Shown: positions 16,745 to 24,447 of the stretch, in pieces
Layout of the letters: each line of letters starts with the position of its first letter
How positions within the stretch are numbered: position 1 is the first letter of the stretch
NCBI GenBank assembly: GCA_020634875.1
Contig: JACKAX010000028.1
Location: 1 to 47,770 of the forward strand
Length of the DNA: 47,770 bases
DNA from: Anaerolineales bacterium
GTDB taxonomy: Bacteria > Chloroflexota > Anaerolineae > Anaerolineales > JABWBV01
Direction of reading: 5' to 3'
Notes under the pieces: generated by a model
What the model saw: only the letters and a program-made list of their open reading frames with translations
What the model was told of the DNA's origin: nothing
Databases searched by the model: none
Position numbers and translations under genes: made by a program

Positions 16745-18047
16745 GCGTCACTTCAGGTTCTAGCATCACTGGATGTTCGGGCAACATTTTGGGCATGTAA
16801 CGTTGCGCTACCACAGCCAAAACAATTTGCGCTTCCATAAGGGCCAGATCATTGCCGATGCACTGGCGCGGCCCTCCACCAAAGGGGTTGTACACAAATC
16901 GCGGGCGGTTTTGGCTCCGTTCGGGCAAAAAGCGGTCTGGGTCGAAATCGTTTGGGTTTTCCCAAAAATCGGGATGTCGGTGTACGCCAAACTCATTCAT
17001 AATGACAAATGACCCTGCAGGAATGTGGAACCCTGCAATTTCATCATCCCCCACTGCTTGCCGCCCCTGCACCCACGCGGGGGGAAATAACCGGAGTGCC
17101 TCCTGCGCCACGCGGTAAGCGTACCCCAGTTTTGGAATGTCCTCAAATTTGGGGGTGCGACCTTCGAGGATTTGCGCCAGTTCTTCATGGAGACGAGCCG
17201 CTCCAGTCGGATTTTGCGAGAGCAGGTACCAACTCCACGCTAGCGCCTTTTCCGTCGTTTCGTATCCCGCAAAAATCAGGGTGCTTAACTCATCTTTTAA
17301 TTGAGGCAAGGGCATTGCCTCCCCTGTCTTGCGGTCACGGGCGGCGAGGAACATGTTAAGGATGTCATAGTTGTCATTTGGGTGGGCGACCCGATCATGG
17401 ATAACCTTCCAAATCGCTTCGTTCACTTGTTTTTCTGCCTGTGCAACATTGCGTTGGTGGCGTGAGGGGATTTTGTTGCCGGTCACGAGTAAAAAGCGTG
17501 CCCCGGCCGAGAACATGCGCCGCCCATGATCCACCACTTCGCCTACGACATCATCCCCGAAAATGAGCCGCCCGTTGATTTTACGGGTTAAGTCCACCAT
17601 CTCTTGATATATATCGAGCGTTTCCCCTTTTTGGTAGGCGATATCCCATTGATCTAACATTTTTTCGGTTTCATTCACCATGACAGGAACCAGTGGGACA
17701 AGTCGGTCATGATGAAAGCTGGGCTGGATCATCCGCCGTTGGCGGAGCCACAAATCGCCTTCACTGGTCAGTAACCCCTGTCCAAGAATGCCACGAAAAA
17801 GATGGTTATGGTACAAACTCTTTTTTACATAATTTCGATTATTTACCTGAAGAACATGCCCGATGTAATCTGGATGGCTCACAAGATGGAGCATCCAGTG
17901 AGGGTGAAAGCCCAACCGAATAATGTCTCCGTACTTTTCTCTGGCCTCGACTAACGCATAAGGTGGCTCATGCCAAAGTTTTGGCAAAAAACGCATTAAT
18001 TCAAAAACGGATGGGGTAGGGGCCTGGGACATAGTTGACCCGGACAT
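16647..18047 (-). CDS. Cytochrome P450
   Basis: A 466-residue soluble P450. The I-helix oxygen-binding motif AGYETT, the K-helix ExxR (EALR), the PERF-like DRFLPERSQ and the heme loop FGGGPRQCIG (Cys ligand near 396) are all present. The N-terminus (MRFLPKLWHEPPYALVEARE) resembles fatty-acid or CYP102/CYP110-like bacterial P450s; no membrane anchor is seen. The ATG at 18047 is chosen because AGGAGG lies 6 nt upstream; the ORF could be read back to 18308 but that overlaps the divergent PaaD-like gene. No ferredoxin or reductase is nearby, so electrons must come from elsewhere. Its last 98 bp overlap the 3' end of the cyclase gene on the other strand. The substrate is unknown. Confidence 0.93.
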   Translation of the reverse strand: MSGSTMSQAPTPSVFELMRFLPKLWHEPPYALVEAREKYGDIIRLGFHPHWMLHLVSHPDYIGHVLQVNNRNYVKKSLYHNHLFRGILGQGLLTSEGDLWLRQRRMIQPSFHHDRLVPLVPVMVNETEKMLDQWDIAYQKGETLDIYQEMVDLTRKINGRLIFGDDVVGEVVDHGRRMFSAGARFLLVTGNKIPSRHQRNVAQAEKQVNEAIWKVIHDRVAHPNDNYDILNMFLAARDRKTGEAMPLPQLKDELSTLIFAGYETTEKALAWSWYLLSQNPTGAARLHEELAQILEGRTPKFEDIPKLGYAYRVAQEALRLFPPAWVQGRQAVGDDEIAGFHIPAGSFVIMNEFGVHRHPDFWENPNDFDPDRFLPERSQNRPRFVYNPFGGGPRQCIGNDLALMEAQIVLAVVAQRYMPKMLPEHPVMLEPEVTLKPRFGLQAALEKTPPQSPVLHGLGHILPQAG

Positions 18048-18169
18048 ATAAACCTCCTGAGAAGACACATCAGCGATGAAGAGGCGTAAATCGCTCATGT
18101 CTGGGATGAAATTCGGCGGCATTATACGCGGGGGGGGAGGGGCGGACAAGGCACTACGGCCAAACACGG

Positions 18170-18175
18170 TATAAT
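18170..18175 (+). promoter_or_regulatory. -10 box TATAAT, probable leaderless promoter
   Basis: A perfect TATAAT ends 7 nt before the ATG at 18183, which would place the transcription start at or next to the start codon. No Shine-Dalgarno site exists. A -35 is not clear. Confidence 0.55.
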
Positions 18176-18182
18176 TCTCATC

Positions 18183-18671
18183 ATGTTTCCGATGAATATT
18201 GAAAAGCTCTGGCAAATCCTTGCGCAAATCCCGGACCCAGAAATTCCGGTTGTTTCCCTCGTAGAAATGGGAATTGTGCGCGAGGTGGAGCAAACCCCTG
18301 AGGGACATGTCACCGTCACGATGACTCCTACTTTTTCAGGTTGTCCTGCACTTGAAGTGATGAAAAACGATATTGATACCCGACTAAAAGAGGCCGGAGT
18401 TCCGAACGTAACAGTGCGTGTGGTTCTTGCGCCGCCGTGGACTAGCGATTGGATCACCGAACCTGCGCGAGCTAAACTGAAAACCTTCGGACTAGCCCCC
18501 CCAAAAAAACACGGCGGGGATTTTGCGGTGCTCCTGTTTGACCCCGTGCCCTGTCCATATTGTAATTCCGAGCATACCACGCTCAAAAACAACTGGGGGC
18601 CAACTCCTTGCCGGATGATTTTTTACTGTAACGCTTGTCAACAACCGTTTGAGCAGTTCAAGCCGTTGTGA
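18183..18671 (+). CDS. paaD: PaaD-like MIP18-domain protein
   Basis: A 162-residue protein of the PaaD/PaaJ type. The MIP18 (DUF59) domain (about 5-90) carries DPEIPVVSLVEMGIVREVE and MTPTFSGCPALEVMK. The C-terminal zinc ribbon carries CPYC (about 121-124), a further Cys in TPCRMIFYC and CNAC, ending in FEQFKPL. In the phenylacetate pathway PaaD is thought to help mature the metal centre or Fe-S cluster of the PaaABCE epoxidase. None of those genes is in the window, so here it may serve another di-iron or Fe-S enzyme, or act with genes elsewhere. It shares a divergent gap with the P450. The sirtuin gene follows 37 bp later on the same strand. The family call is firm, the role less so. Confidence 0.85.
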   Translation: MFPMNIEKLWQILAQIPDPEIPVVSLVEMGIVREVEQTPEGHVTVTMTPTFSGCPALEVMKNDIDTRLKEAGVPNVTVRVVLAPPWTSDWITEPARAKLKTFGLAPPKKHGGDFAVLLFDPVPCPYCNSEHTTLKNNWGPTPCRMIFYCNACQQPFEQFKPL

Positions 18672-18708
18672 AGGAGGAATATACGACAAGTGATGGAGGA
18701 TTTCGACC

Positions 18709-19452
18709 ATGTTTCCTGATGAACTTCTTTACACCTTACGGGTTGCTAATCATATTACTGTTTTGACAGGGGCAGGCATCTCCTCCGAAAGCGGGATTCC
18801 CACTTTCCGCGAGGCGCAAACTGGTCTTTGGGCGCAATACGAACCCACCGAACTCGCGACCCCTGAGGCGTTCCAACGCAACCCAAAATTGGTTTGGGAC
18901 TGGTACGCTTGGCGGCGGGAACTGGTAGCAAAGGCGAATCCCAACCCCGGTCATTTTGCCCTCGCCGAAATGGAGAAACGCGTCCCCTCGTTTGCCCTCA
19001 TCACCCAAAATGTGGACAGCCTGCACCAACGCGCGGGGAATGCCACCGTGATCGAGTTACATGGCAACCTCGCACGGGTGAAATGCGCGCGCGAGGGGCG
19101 GCTGATCGAAACCTGGCCCACGACCGGGGAGACGCCCCCGCGGTGTCCCCATTGCGGAGCTTTTCTACGTCCAGATGTGGTCTGGTTTAACGAGACGCTT
19201 CCAATAAACGCCCTGCAATTGGCCTATGAAAAAACGGGGGAAGCGGAGGTTTTTTTCTCGATTGGCACTTCCGCAGTAGTTCAACCCGCCGCTTCTTTGC
19301 CGGTTGCGGCGTTGCGAAATGGAGCGATTGTGATCGAGATCAACCCAGCCCCTACGCCCTTAAGCGGGCAGATGACTTTTGTGTTAGAGGGGAAATCAGG
19401 GGATATATTGCCCGCACTGGTTAAGGCAGTGTGGGGATCGTCGGGATTATAA
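18709..19452 (+). CDS. cobB: Sir2-family NAD-dependent deacylase
   Basis: A 247-residue sirtuin that removes acyl groups from lysine using NAD. VLTGAGISSESGIPTFR (18-34) is the NAD loop, TQNVDSLHQRAG (99-110) the ribose/nicotinamide site, and His118 in VIELHGN the catalytic base. Tyr66 and Arg69 (WYAWR) form the Y-x2-R pair of class III sirtuins, which favours succinyl/malonyl-lysine. The zinc module is incomplete: Cys126, Cys146 and Cys149 remain, but the position of the second Cys is Glu129 (KCARE). GGAGG 10 nt upstream supports the start. It lies 37 bp after the PaaD-like gene, probably in one operon, and ends in a perfect terminator. Confidence 0.92.
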   Translation: MFPDELLYTLRVANHITVLTGAGISSESGIPTFREAQTGLWAQYEPTELATPEAFQRNPKLVWDWYAWRRELVAKANPNPGHFALAEMEKRVPSFALITQNVDSLHQRAGNATVIELHGNLARVKCAREGRLIETWPTTGETPPRCPHCGAFLRPDVVWFNETLPINALQLAYEKTGEAEVFFSIGTSAVVQPAASLPVAALRNGAIVIEINPAPTPLSGQMTFVLEGKSGDILPALVKAVWGSSGL

Positions 19453-19488
19453 AAAGAGCGCCGGCTTGTACAAGCCGGCGCTCTTTTT
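19451..19488. terminator. Bidirectional rho-independent terminator
   Basis: A perfect 18-bp inverted repeat (AAAAAGAGCGCCGGCTTG, with its complement after a TA centre) overlaps the sirtuin stop codon and ends in T5. It is 16 bp from the convergent kinase stop and can serve both genes. Confidence 0.92.
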
Positions 19489-19504
19489 ATGATTTGATCT
19501 GATT

Positions 19505-21379
19505 TTATGGTTGGTATACGAAGAAATTATCGAACAAGACATCGGCACCAGGTTCATTATAAGAACCCGTCATCATCCCCACATCACCCAACGAAAACTC
19601 ACGGTCAGTTGCAGAGGCAATCAATTGCCCGTTAATATAAAGGGTGAGGGTATTGCCTACACAGTCTGCCCGAAGATGGTTGGACGCGTTGCCCTGGTTG
19701 ACATAATCCGTTGCCACAAAGGTGTCGTCACTCAAGGCGATGTATTCACCTGCCACATATTTGCTAATCGAGTAATAACCATCACTTGTGGCGGTTAGAA
19801 AATAAAAATTATTTGTGTCAACATACCGGCAGATCAACCCAAACTCATTGGTGTCTGGCCCGGCGAGTTTGGTGACATCCACCTCCAAACGAACATCACT
19901 GAAGTTTTCCCCGGCAGTGACCCAGAAAATCCAGTCCGTTTTGTTGACCATGATCCGGTAGCCACCCTGTTCGTAATCTTTGATACTTTCTGAATCCCGA
20001 CTCTGGCCCCACTCACCTACGCCTAAGCTTGAAAAGTCATCCTGAAACAAGACAACGCCCTGGGTAGAAGTAGGTTCGAGGGTGGGGGTGGCGGTCGGCG
20101 CGGGGGTATCGGTCGGGGGTGGAGATGGCGTGGCGGTGGGTTCGGGGGTAGCAGTTTCCGTTGGCGTGGCGGTCAGGGTAGGGGTGAGGGTTGGGTCGGG
20201 TAAATTAGCTCCGTAGAGATACAATCCACCACACAAACAAATGATTCCGATGACCGAGATGGCCACAACCCCGATTGCCCCCAATCCCAAACCGGAGAGG
20301 AAACTGCCTGTCCCCCCCTTTTTCTTCTGCGGATAGGAAGCACTGCCAGACGGGGCAACGGCTCCCGAGCCGGGCATCGGCCCCGATCCGGGTGGGGGTG
20401 TTCGCCCTTGCGCGCCCGAGGGGGAAACCCCGCCCGAAACAGGGCGCGCGGATCCTGAACTACTTATACTCCCAGACTGAACTGGTTTCATGCCACTCAA
20501 AGGCGGTGGAACAGTTTGGATGATTGTCACTGCCGGGGTGACTGCGCCACTGGGTTTTTCTTCTAAATGAAGGGCATCCGACAGGGCCTGAATGAAATTG
20601 CTTGCCGTAGAATAGCGATCCGCAGGATTTTTGGCAAGTACCTTAGCCAGGACGGCCTGAGCATCTGCGTGTACAGCGGGGTTAAGTTGGGAGATGGCAG
20701 GGATTTGGCGAAGAAGATGGCCTTCAAAGATGGCACTCATATTCCCCATAAATGGGGTTCGTCCAGTGAGCATTTCGTAGGCAACAACGCCCAGTGCATA
20801 AATATCTAAGGCAGGTGTAACTTCATCCCCTTGGATTTGTTCGGGGGCCATGTAAGCCGGAGTACCCAAGCGGGTTCCATCTGCAGTGAGCGAGGTACCT
20901 GAGTCTTTGACTAACCCAAAATCCGTCAATTTTGCATTGCCTTGACTGGTGAGGAGAATGTTTGCCGGTTTGATATCCCGATGGATGAGACCGTGCTGAT
21001 GGGCATAATCCAGCCCCGAGGCAGTTTGTTGCAGAAGCTTGACAACGACCGCGGGGCGAAGGGATTTTTCTTGCTTGAGCAGGTCTGCCAATGAACCGCC
21101 ATCCACGAATTCCATCACGAGGAAAAGGCGGTTATTGTCCCAATCGGCATCGTACACTTTGACGATATGAGGGTGGTCCAGCCGGGCCAGGGAACGGGCC
21201 TCGAGACGAAAACGCTCGACAAAGCTATCGTCATTGGCGAGGGTTGGGGCTAACAGTTTTAGGGCGACATCGCGTTCCAAAATTGCGTCACGTGCCCGAA
21301 AAACACTCCCCATGCCTCCTGAACCAAGTTTTGTGAGAATTTGATATTTGCGAATATTTTGACCGATGATTGAATCCAT
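19505..21379 (-). CDS. PknB-type Ser/Thr kinase with extracellular jelly-roll domain
   Basis: A 624-residue transmembrane Ser/Thr kinase. The kinase domain (about 11-270) has the loop GSGGMGSVF, Lys41 in VALKLL, HRDIKPANILL (Asp135), DFG (153-155) and MAPEQ. A Ser/Gly/Pro-rich juxtamembrane stretch (about 275-355) leads to one TM helix near 363-388. Outside are a Thr/Pro/Glu linker (about 392-440) and a beta-sandwich domain (about 445-624, VVLFQDDFSSLGVGEWGQSR to VLFDNFFVYQP) of the LamG/3-keto-disaccharide-hydrolase-like type. That fold suggests sensing of an outside glycan or polymer, signalled by phosphorylation inside. TAAAAT ends 6 nt before the ATG, so the mRNA may be leaderless. Ligand and targets are unknown. 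Confidence 0.93.
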   Translation of the reverse strand: MDSIIGQNIRKYQILTKLGSGGMGSVFRARDAILERDVALKLLAPTLANDDSFVERFRLEARSLARLDHPHIVKVYDADWDNNRLFLVMEFVDGGSLADLLKQEKSLRPAVVVKLLQQTASGLDYAHQHGLIHRDIKPANILLTSQGNAKLTDFGLVKDSGTSLTADGTRLGTPAYMAPEQIQGDEVTPALDIYALGVVAYEMLTGRTPFMGNMSAIFEGHLLRQIPAISQLNPAVHADAQAVLAKVLAKNPADRYSTASNFIQALSDALHLEEKPSGAVTPAVTIIQTVPPPLSGMKPVQSGSISSSGSARPVSGGVSPSGAQGRTPPPGSGPMPGSGAVAPSGSASYPQKKKGGTGSFLSGLGLGAIGVVAISVIGIICLCGGLYLYGANLPDPTLTPTLTATPTETATPEPTATPSPPPTDTPAPTATPTLEPTSTQGVVLFQDDFSSLGVGEWGQSRDSESIKDYEQGGYRIMVNKTDWIFWVTAGENFSDVRLEVDVTKLAGPDTNEFGLICRYVDTNNFYFLTATSDGYYSISKYVAGEYIALSDDTFVATDYVNQGNASNHLRADCVGNTLTLYINGQLIASATDREFSLGDVGMMTGSYNEPGADVLFDNFFVYQP

Positions 21380-21385
21380 GCGTTG

Positions 21386-21391
21386 ATTTTA
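21386..21391 (-). promoter_or_regulatory. -10 box TAAAAT, probable leaderless promoter
   Basis: On the minus strand TGTAAAAT ends 6 nt before the kinase ATG at 21379, with no ribosome site between, so the transcript should begin at about the start codon. Confidence 0.45.
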
Positions 21392-21445
21392 CACCAATTG
21401 CCCTTTCTCGCACCTGATTCATCGCCGGAAAATTCCTCCATACGC

Positions 21446-21451
21446 TATAAT
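21446..21451 (+). promoter_or_regulatory. -10 box TATAAT upstream of GcvT-family gene
   Basis: A perfect TATAAT lies 78 nt before the ATG at 21530. No good -35 is seen. The leader it would give is filled by the repeat text at 21458-21529. Confidence 0.4.
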
Positions 21452-21457
21452 TTTCAC

Positions 21458-21529
21458 GTCAGCAAATCGCAAATCTGCAAGTCAGCAAACCGGCAGATAA
21501 CATATAACAAATCAACAAAACAAATAGAA
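21458..21529. repeat. Low-complexity AGCAAATC/GCAAACC leader text
   Basis: The leader of the GcvT-family gene is a G-poor string of related words (CAGCAAATCGCAAATC, GTCAGCAAACC, AACAAATCAACAAAACAAAT). It has no ribosome site. The same kind of words recurs inside the following gene at 22007-22032. Confidence 0.5.
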
Positions 21530-22741
21530 ATGCCTCTCCCAACCCCTTTTCACCCCCGTACCGCTGAACTTAATCAAGGCCAGGAATGGCGACACTGGTC
21601 TGGCTACCTGGGCGCGGGCGTTTATGAGATGTTCCACGAACGCGAATATTGGGCCATCCGTAACGCTGCGGCGCTGATTGACGTTTCCCCCCTCTTCAAA
21701 TACGAATTCACCGGCCCCGACGCCGAACGCGCCCTGGACCGGATCATGACCCGCGACATCCGCAAGTGCCGCGTCGGGCAAGTGATGTACTCCCCCTGGT
21801 GTGACGACGAAGGCAAAGTTATTGACGACGGCACGATCTCCCGCCTGGGCGAACAGCACTTCCGCGTCACTTCCGCCGACCCCTCGTGGCGCTGGTTCAT
21901 GGATGTTGCCTGGGGCATGGACGTGGAAATCCGCGATGTCTCGACCGAGGTTGCCTCGCTTGCCCTGCAAGGCCCCAACAGCCGTGCGATTCTCAAAGCA
22001 GCCATTCAGCAAACCAACAAACCAACAAACCCACCGATCAATACGCTCAGATATTTCTACCTCACTTCTGCCACCATTGCGGACATCCCCGTGACAATCA
22101 CCCGCACCGGGTACACGGGCGATTTGGGGTACGAACTATGGTTCGCGCCGGAGCACGCCGTCCGGGTGTGGGATACTTTGATGGCAGCGGGGGAAGGGTA
22201 CGGGATCATGCCCGCCGGGTTGGCCGCGTTGGACATCTCCCGCATTGAGGCGGGGTTGGTGCTGATTGAGGTGGATTACCTTTCCTCCCCGCGCACTTAC
22301 ATCCCCGGACAAAAATCATCCCCGTTCGAGATCGGGTTAGGCTGGGCGGTGAAGTTTGCGGAGGGGAAAGATTTCGTTGGGCGGAAGGCGTTGGAAGCCG
22401 AAGCGAAAAATGGTTCAACTTGGGCGCTCGCCGGGCTGGAAATTGACTGGGTTTCGCTGGAAAAGATTTACGGGGCGAAGGATTTGCCCGTGCAAGTGAC
22501 GGGCCGCTCGAACCGATCATCTGTGCCGCTGTACGTCGGTCACCGGCAAGTGGGATACGTGACTAGCCACACGTTTTCACCGATCTTGAAGCGGTATATC
22601 GGTCTTGCGACCCTCGAAACCCGCTTTGCCGAACCAGGGACGGAGTTGGAGATGGAGTTTACGGTGGAGCATCATCGCGAGCGGGGGCGGGCGGTGGTGC
22701 GGAAATTGCCGTTTTATGACCCGGAATGGAAGAGGAACTAA
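21530..22741 (+). CDS. GcvT-family aminomethyltransferase-like protein
   Basis: A 403-residue protein of the GcvT superfamily (folate-dependent aminomethyl/methyl transferases, including GcvT, DmdA and the C-terminal domains of sarcosine dehydrogenases). Seen are ALIDVSPLFKYEFTGPDAER (about 45-65), VASLALQGPNSRAIL (about 142-156), TRTGYTGDLGYELWF (about 190-205) and the C-terminal barrel VGYVTSHTFSPIL. It probably moves a one-carbon unit from a substrate to tetrahydrofolate. The lack of gcvH/gcvP and the adjoining FAD oxidoreductases point to catabolism of an N- or O-methyl compound rather than the glycine cleavage system; this is inference. The ATG at 21530 is the first that starts family-like sequence. 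A short low-complexity insert (QQTNKPTNPP, about 161-170) interrupts the N-terminal domain. Confidence 0.85.
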   Translation: MPLPTPFHPRTAELNQGQEWRHWSGYLGAGVYEMFHEREYWAIRNAAALIDVSPLFKYEFTGPDAERALDRIMTRDIRKCRVGQVMYSPWCDDEGKVIDDGTISRLGEQHFRVTSADPSWRWFMDVAWGMDVEIRDVSTEVASLALQGPNSRAILKAAIQQTNKPTNPPINTLRYFYLTSATIADIPVTITRTGYTGDLGYELWFAPEHAVRVWDTLMAAGEGYGIMPAGLAALDISRIEAGLVLIEVDYLSSPRTYIPGQKSSPFEIGLGWAVKFAEGKDFVGRKALEAEAKNGSTWALAGLEIDWVSLEKIYGAKDLPVQVTGRSNRSSVPLYVGHRQVGYVTSHTFSPILKRYIGLATLETRFAEPGTELEMEFTVEHHRERGRAVVRKLPFYDPEWKRN

Positions 22742-22757
22742 ATTCGACACTAATTTA

Positions 22758-22806
22758 CACGAATTTTTGCGAATAATCGTTCGTGTTCCGTTCGCGAAAA
22801 TTCGTG
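22758..22806. repeat. Quasi-palindromic ATTCGTG-type intergenic hairpin
   Basis: Arms CACGAATTTTTGCGAA (22758-22773) and TTCGCGAAAATTCGTG (22791-22806) pair over 16 positions with a single G-T mismatch. It fills most of the 80-bp gap between the GcvT-family and FAD oxidoreductase genes. A half-copy (ATTCGTAAAATTCGTGGCAC) sits before the paralogous oxidoreductase at about 25198-25217. Confidence 0.6.
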
Positions 22807-22821
22807 ACGTAAAGAAAACCT

Positions 22822-24438
22822 ATGACCACCCATACTTACGACGCAATCATCATTGGTGGCGGCCACAACGGCCTGACCACCGCCGCCTACCTCGCCAAAG
22901 CGGGGAAAAAAGTAGTTGTCCTTGAACGCCGTCACCTCGTCGGCGGGGCGACTGTGACCGAGGAAATTGTCCCCGGATTCAAGTTCACCGTCTTCTCGTA
23001 TGTTGTCAGCCTCCTGCGCCCGGAAGTGATTCGCGACCTGGAACTGCCCAAACACGGCCTGAAGATTCTCCCGCTCGAAAGCACCATCACCCCCATGCGC
23101 GATGGCAGCGACTACATCCTGCGGGACGCCGATCACTGGGCAACGGTCCGCAACCTGGCGCGGTTCTCCCCCCGCGATGCGGAAACCTACGACGAATACA
23201 GCCAAACCATGTACTTCATGGCGAAAGCGGTCAAACCCATCCTCGGCCTGCTCCCCCCCGACCCGACGAAGTACGATCCTCGTGAGTTGATGCCCCTCGC
23301 GAAACTCGGCAAACACTTCCTGAACCTGGACGAAGAACACCTCTACACCTTCATCAAACTGATGACGATGAGTTCCGCCGACTTTCTCGATGAGTGGTTC
23401 GAGTGCGATCCCCTCAAGGCGACAATGTCCGCGAGCGGGATTATCGGCACGTTTTTGGGGCCGCGGTCGCCAGGGACGGCGTATGTGCTGTTGCATCACT
23501 ACATGGGCGAGATTGACGGGGTGTTCCGCGCGTGGGGGTTCCAGAAAGGCGGGACGGGCGGGGTGGCTGAAGCCCTCGCGAGTTCAGCCCGGTCGTTCGG
23601 GGCCGAGATTCGTTTGAATGCGCCCGTCGAACAGGTCATCGTCAAAGGCGGGAAAGCGGTCGGCGTCGCGCTTCAGAACGGGGATGAGTTCTACGCCCCG
23701 ATTGTGGTTTCTTCCCTCGATCCAAAACTGACCTTCCTCAAACTGGTGGACAAATCCCAATTGCCGGACCAACTGGTCTCCGACATCCAACGGTTCAACA
23801 TCAAAGGCTCGTCCGGGAAGGTGAACCTGGCCCTCGACGCCCTGCCGGACTTCACCGCGCTCCGCACCCCGCGCGGGCAGGATACCCCCGCGCGGCTCCG
23901 TGCCGCGTACAAAGGGGCCATCTCGATCAGCCCCTCGCTCGAATACATGGAAAAAGCCTACGATGATGCCAAGTACGGCAACTTCTCCCAACGCCCGTAC
24001 ATTGACATGATCTTTCCGTCGCTGCTCGACCCCGATATGGCCCCGCCGGGCAAGCATGTGATGTCCTGTTTCGTGCAATACGCCCCCTACGAACTGGCCG
24101 ACGGCGAATGGACCGACGCCAAACGGGAAGCCTTCGGCGACGCGGTGATTGATACCCTGTCCGAGTACGCCCCCAACCTGAAAAACCTCATCATCGGCAA
24201 ACAGGTGCGCTCCCCCAAAGACATCGAAGACACCACCGGCCTCACGCAGGGCAACATTTTCGCGGGCGAACTCTCCCTCTCGCAGTTGCTCTTTCTCCGT
24301 CCTGCGGCAGGCTGGGCGAAGTACCGGACTCCGATTGCTGGGTACTATCAGTGCGGGAGTGGTACGCATCCAGGCGGCGGGATCAGTTCCGCGCCGGGGA
24401 GACTGGCGGCGTTGGAGATTTTGAAGGATGCAAAATAG
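22822..24438 (+). CDS. FAD-dependent oxidoreductase, PYROXD2/CrtI-like (copy 1)
   Basis: A 538-residue flavoprotein of the phytoene-desaturase-related (CrtI/PYROXD2) group. The FAD Rossmann motif AIIIGGGHNGLTTAAYLAKA (8-27) carries the GxGHNGL variant typical of PYROXD2-like proteins rather than true carotenoid desaturases. It is followed by VVVLERRHLVGGATVTEE. The C-terminal flavin motif YQCGSGTHPGGGISSAPGR is near 506-524. There is no signal peptide. The reaction is unknown; relatives oxidise amines or unsaturated lipids. It lies 80 bp after the GcvT-family gene, and a paralogue follows at 25225, so the three genes probably serve one pathway. No Shine-Dalgarno site is evident. Confidence 0.88.
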   Translation: MTTHTYDAIIIGGGHNGLTTAAYLAKAGKKVVVLERRHLVGGATVTEEIVPGFKFTVFSYVVSLLRPEVIRDLELPKHGLKILPLESTITPMRDGSDYILRDADHWATVRNLARFSPRDAETYDEYSQTMYFMAKAVKPILGLLPPDPTKYDPRELMPLAKLGKHFLNLDEEHLYTFIKLMTMSSADFLDEWFECDPLKATMSASGIIGTFLGPRSPGTAYVLLHHYMGEIDGVFRAWGFQKGGTGGVAEALASSARSFGAEIRLNAPVEQVIVKGGKAVGVALQNGDEFYAPIVVSSLDPKLTFLKLVDKSQLPDQLVSDIQRFNIKGSSGKVNLALDALPDFTALRTPRGQDTPARLRAAYKGAISISPSLEYMEKAYDDAKYGNFSQRPYIDMIFPSLLDPDMAPPGKHVMSCFVQYAPYELADGEWTDAKREAFGDAVIDTLSEYAPNLKNLIIGKQVRSPKDIEDTTGLTQGNIFAGELSLSQLLFLRPAAGWAKYRTPIAGYYQCGSGTHPGGGISSAPGRLAALEILKDAK

Positions 24439-24447
24439 GCTAAAAAT

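Noticed and set aside
21530..22741. Calling the GcvT-family gene gcvT itself
   Set aside because: gcvH and gcvP are absent, the flavoprotein neighbours differ and the sequence is divergent, so only the superfamily is claimed.
23584..24369. Minus-strand ORF opposite the first FAD oxidoreductase
   Set aside because: Shadow of a clear plus-strand flavoprotein; the composition is that of antisense of a high-GC3 gene.
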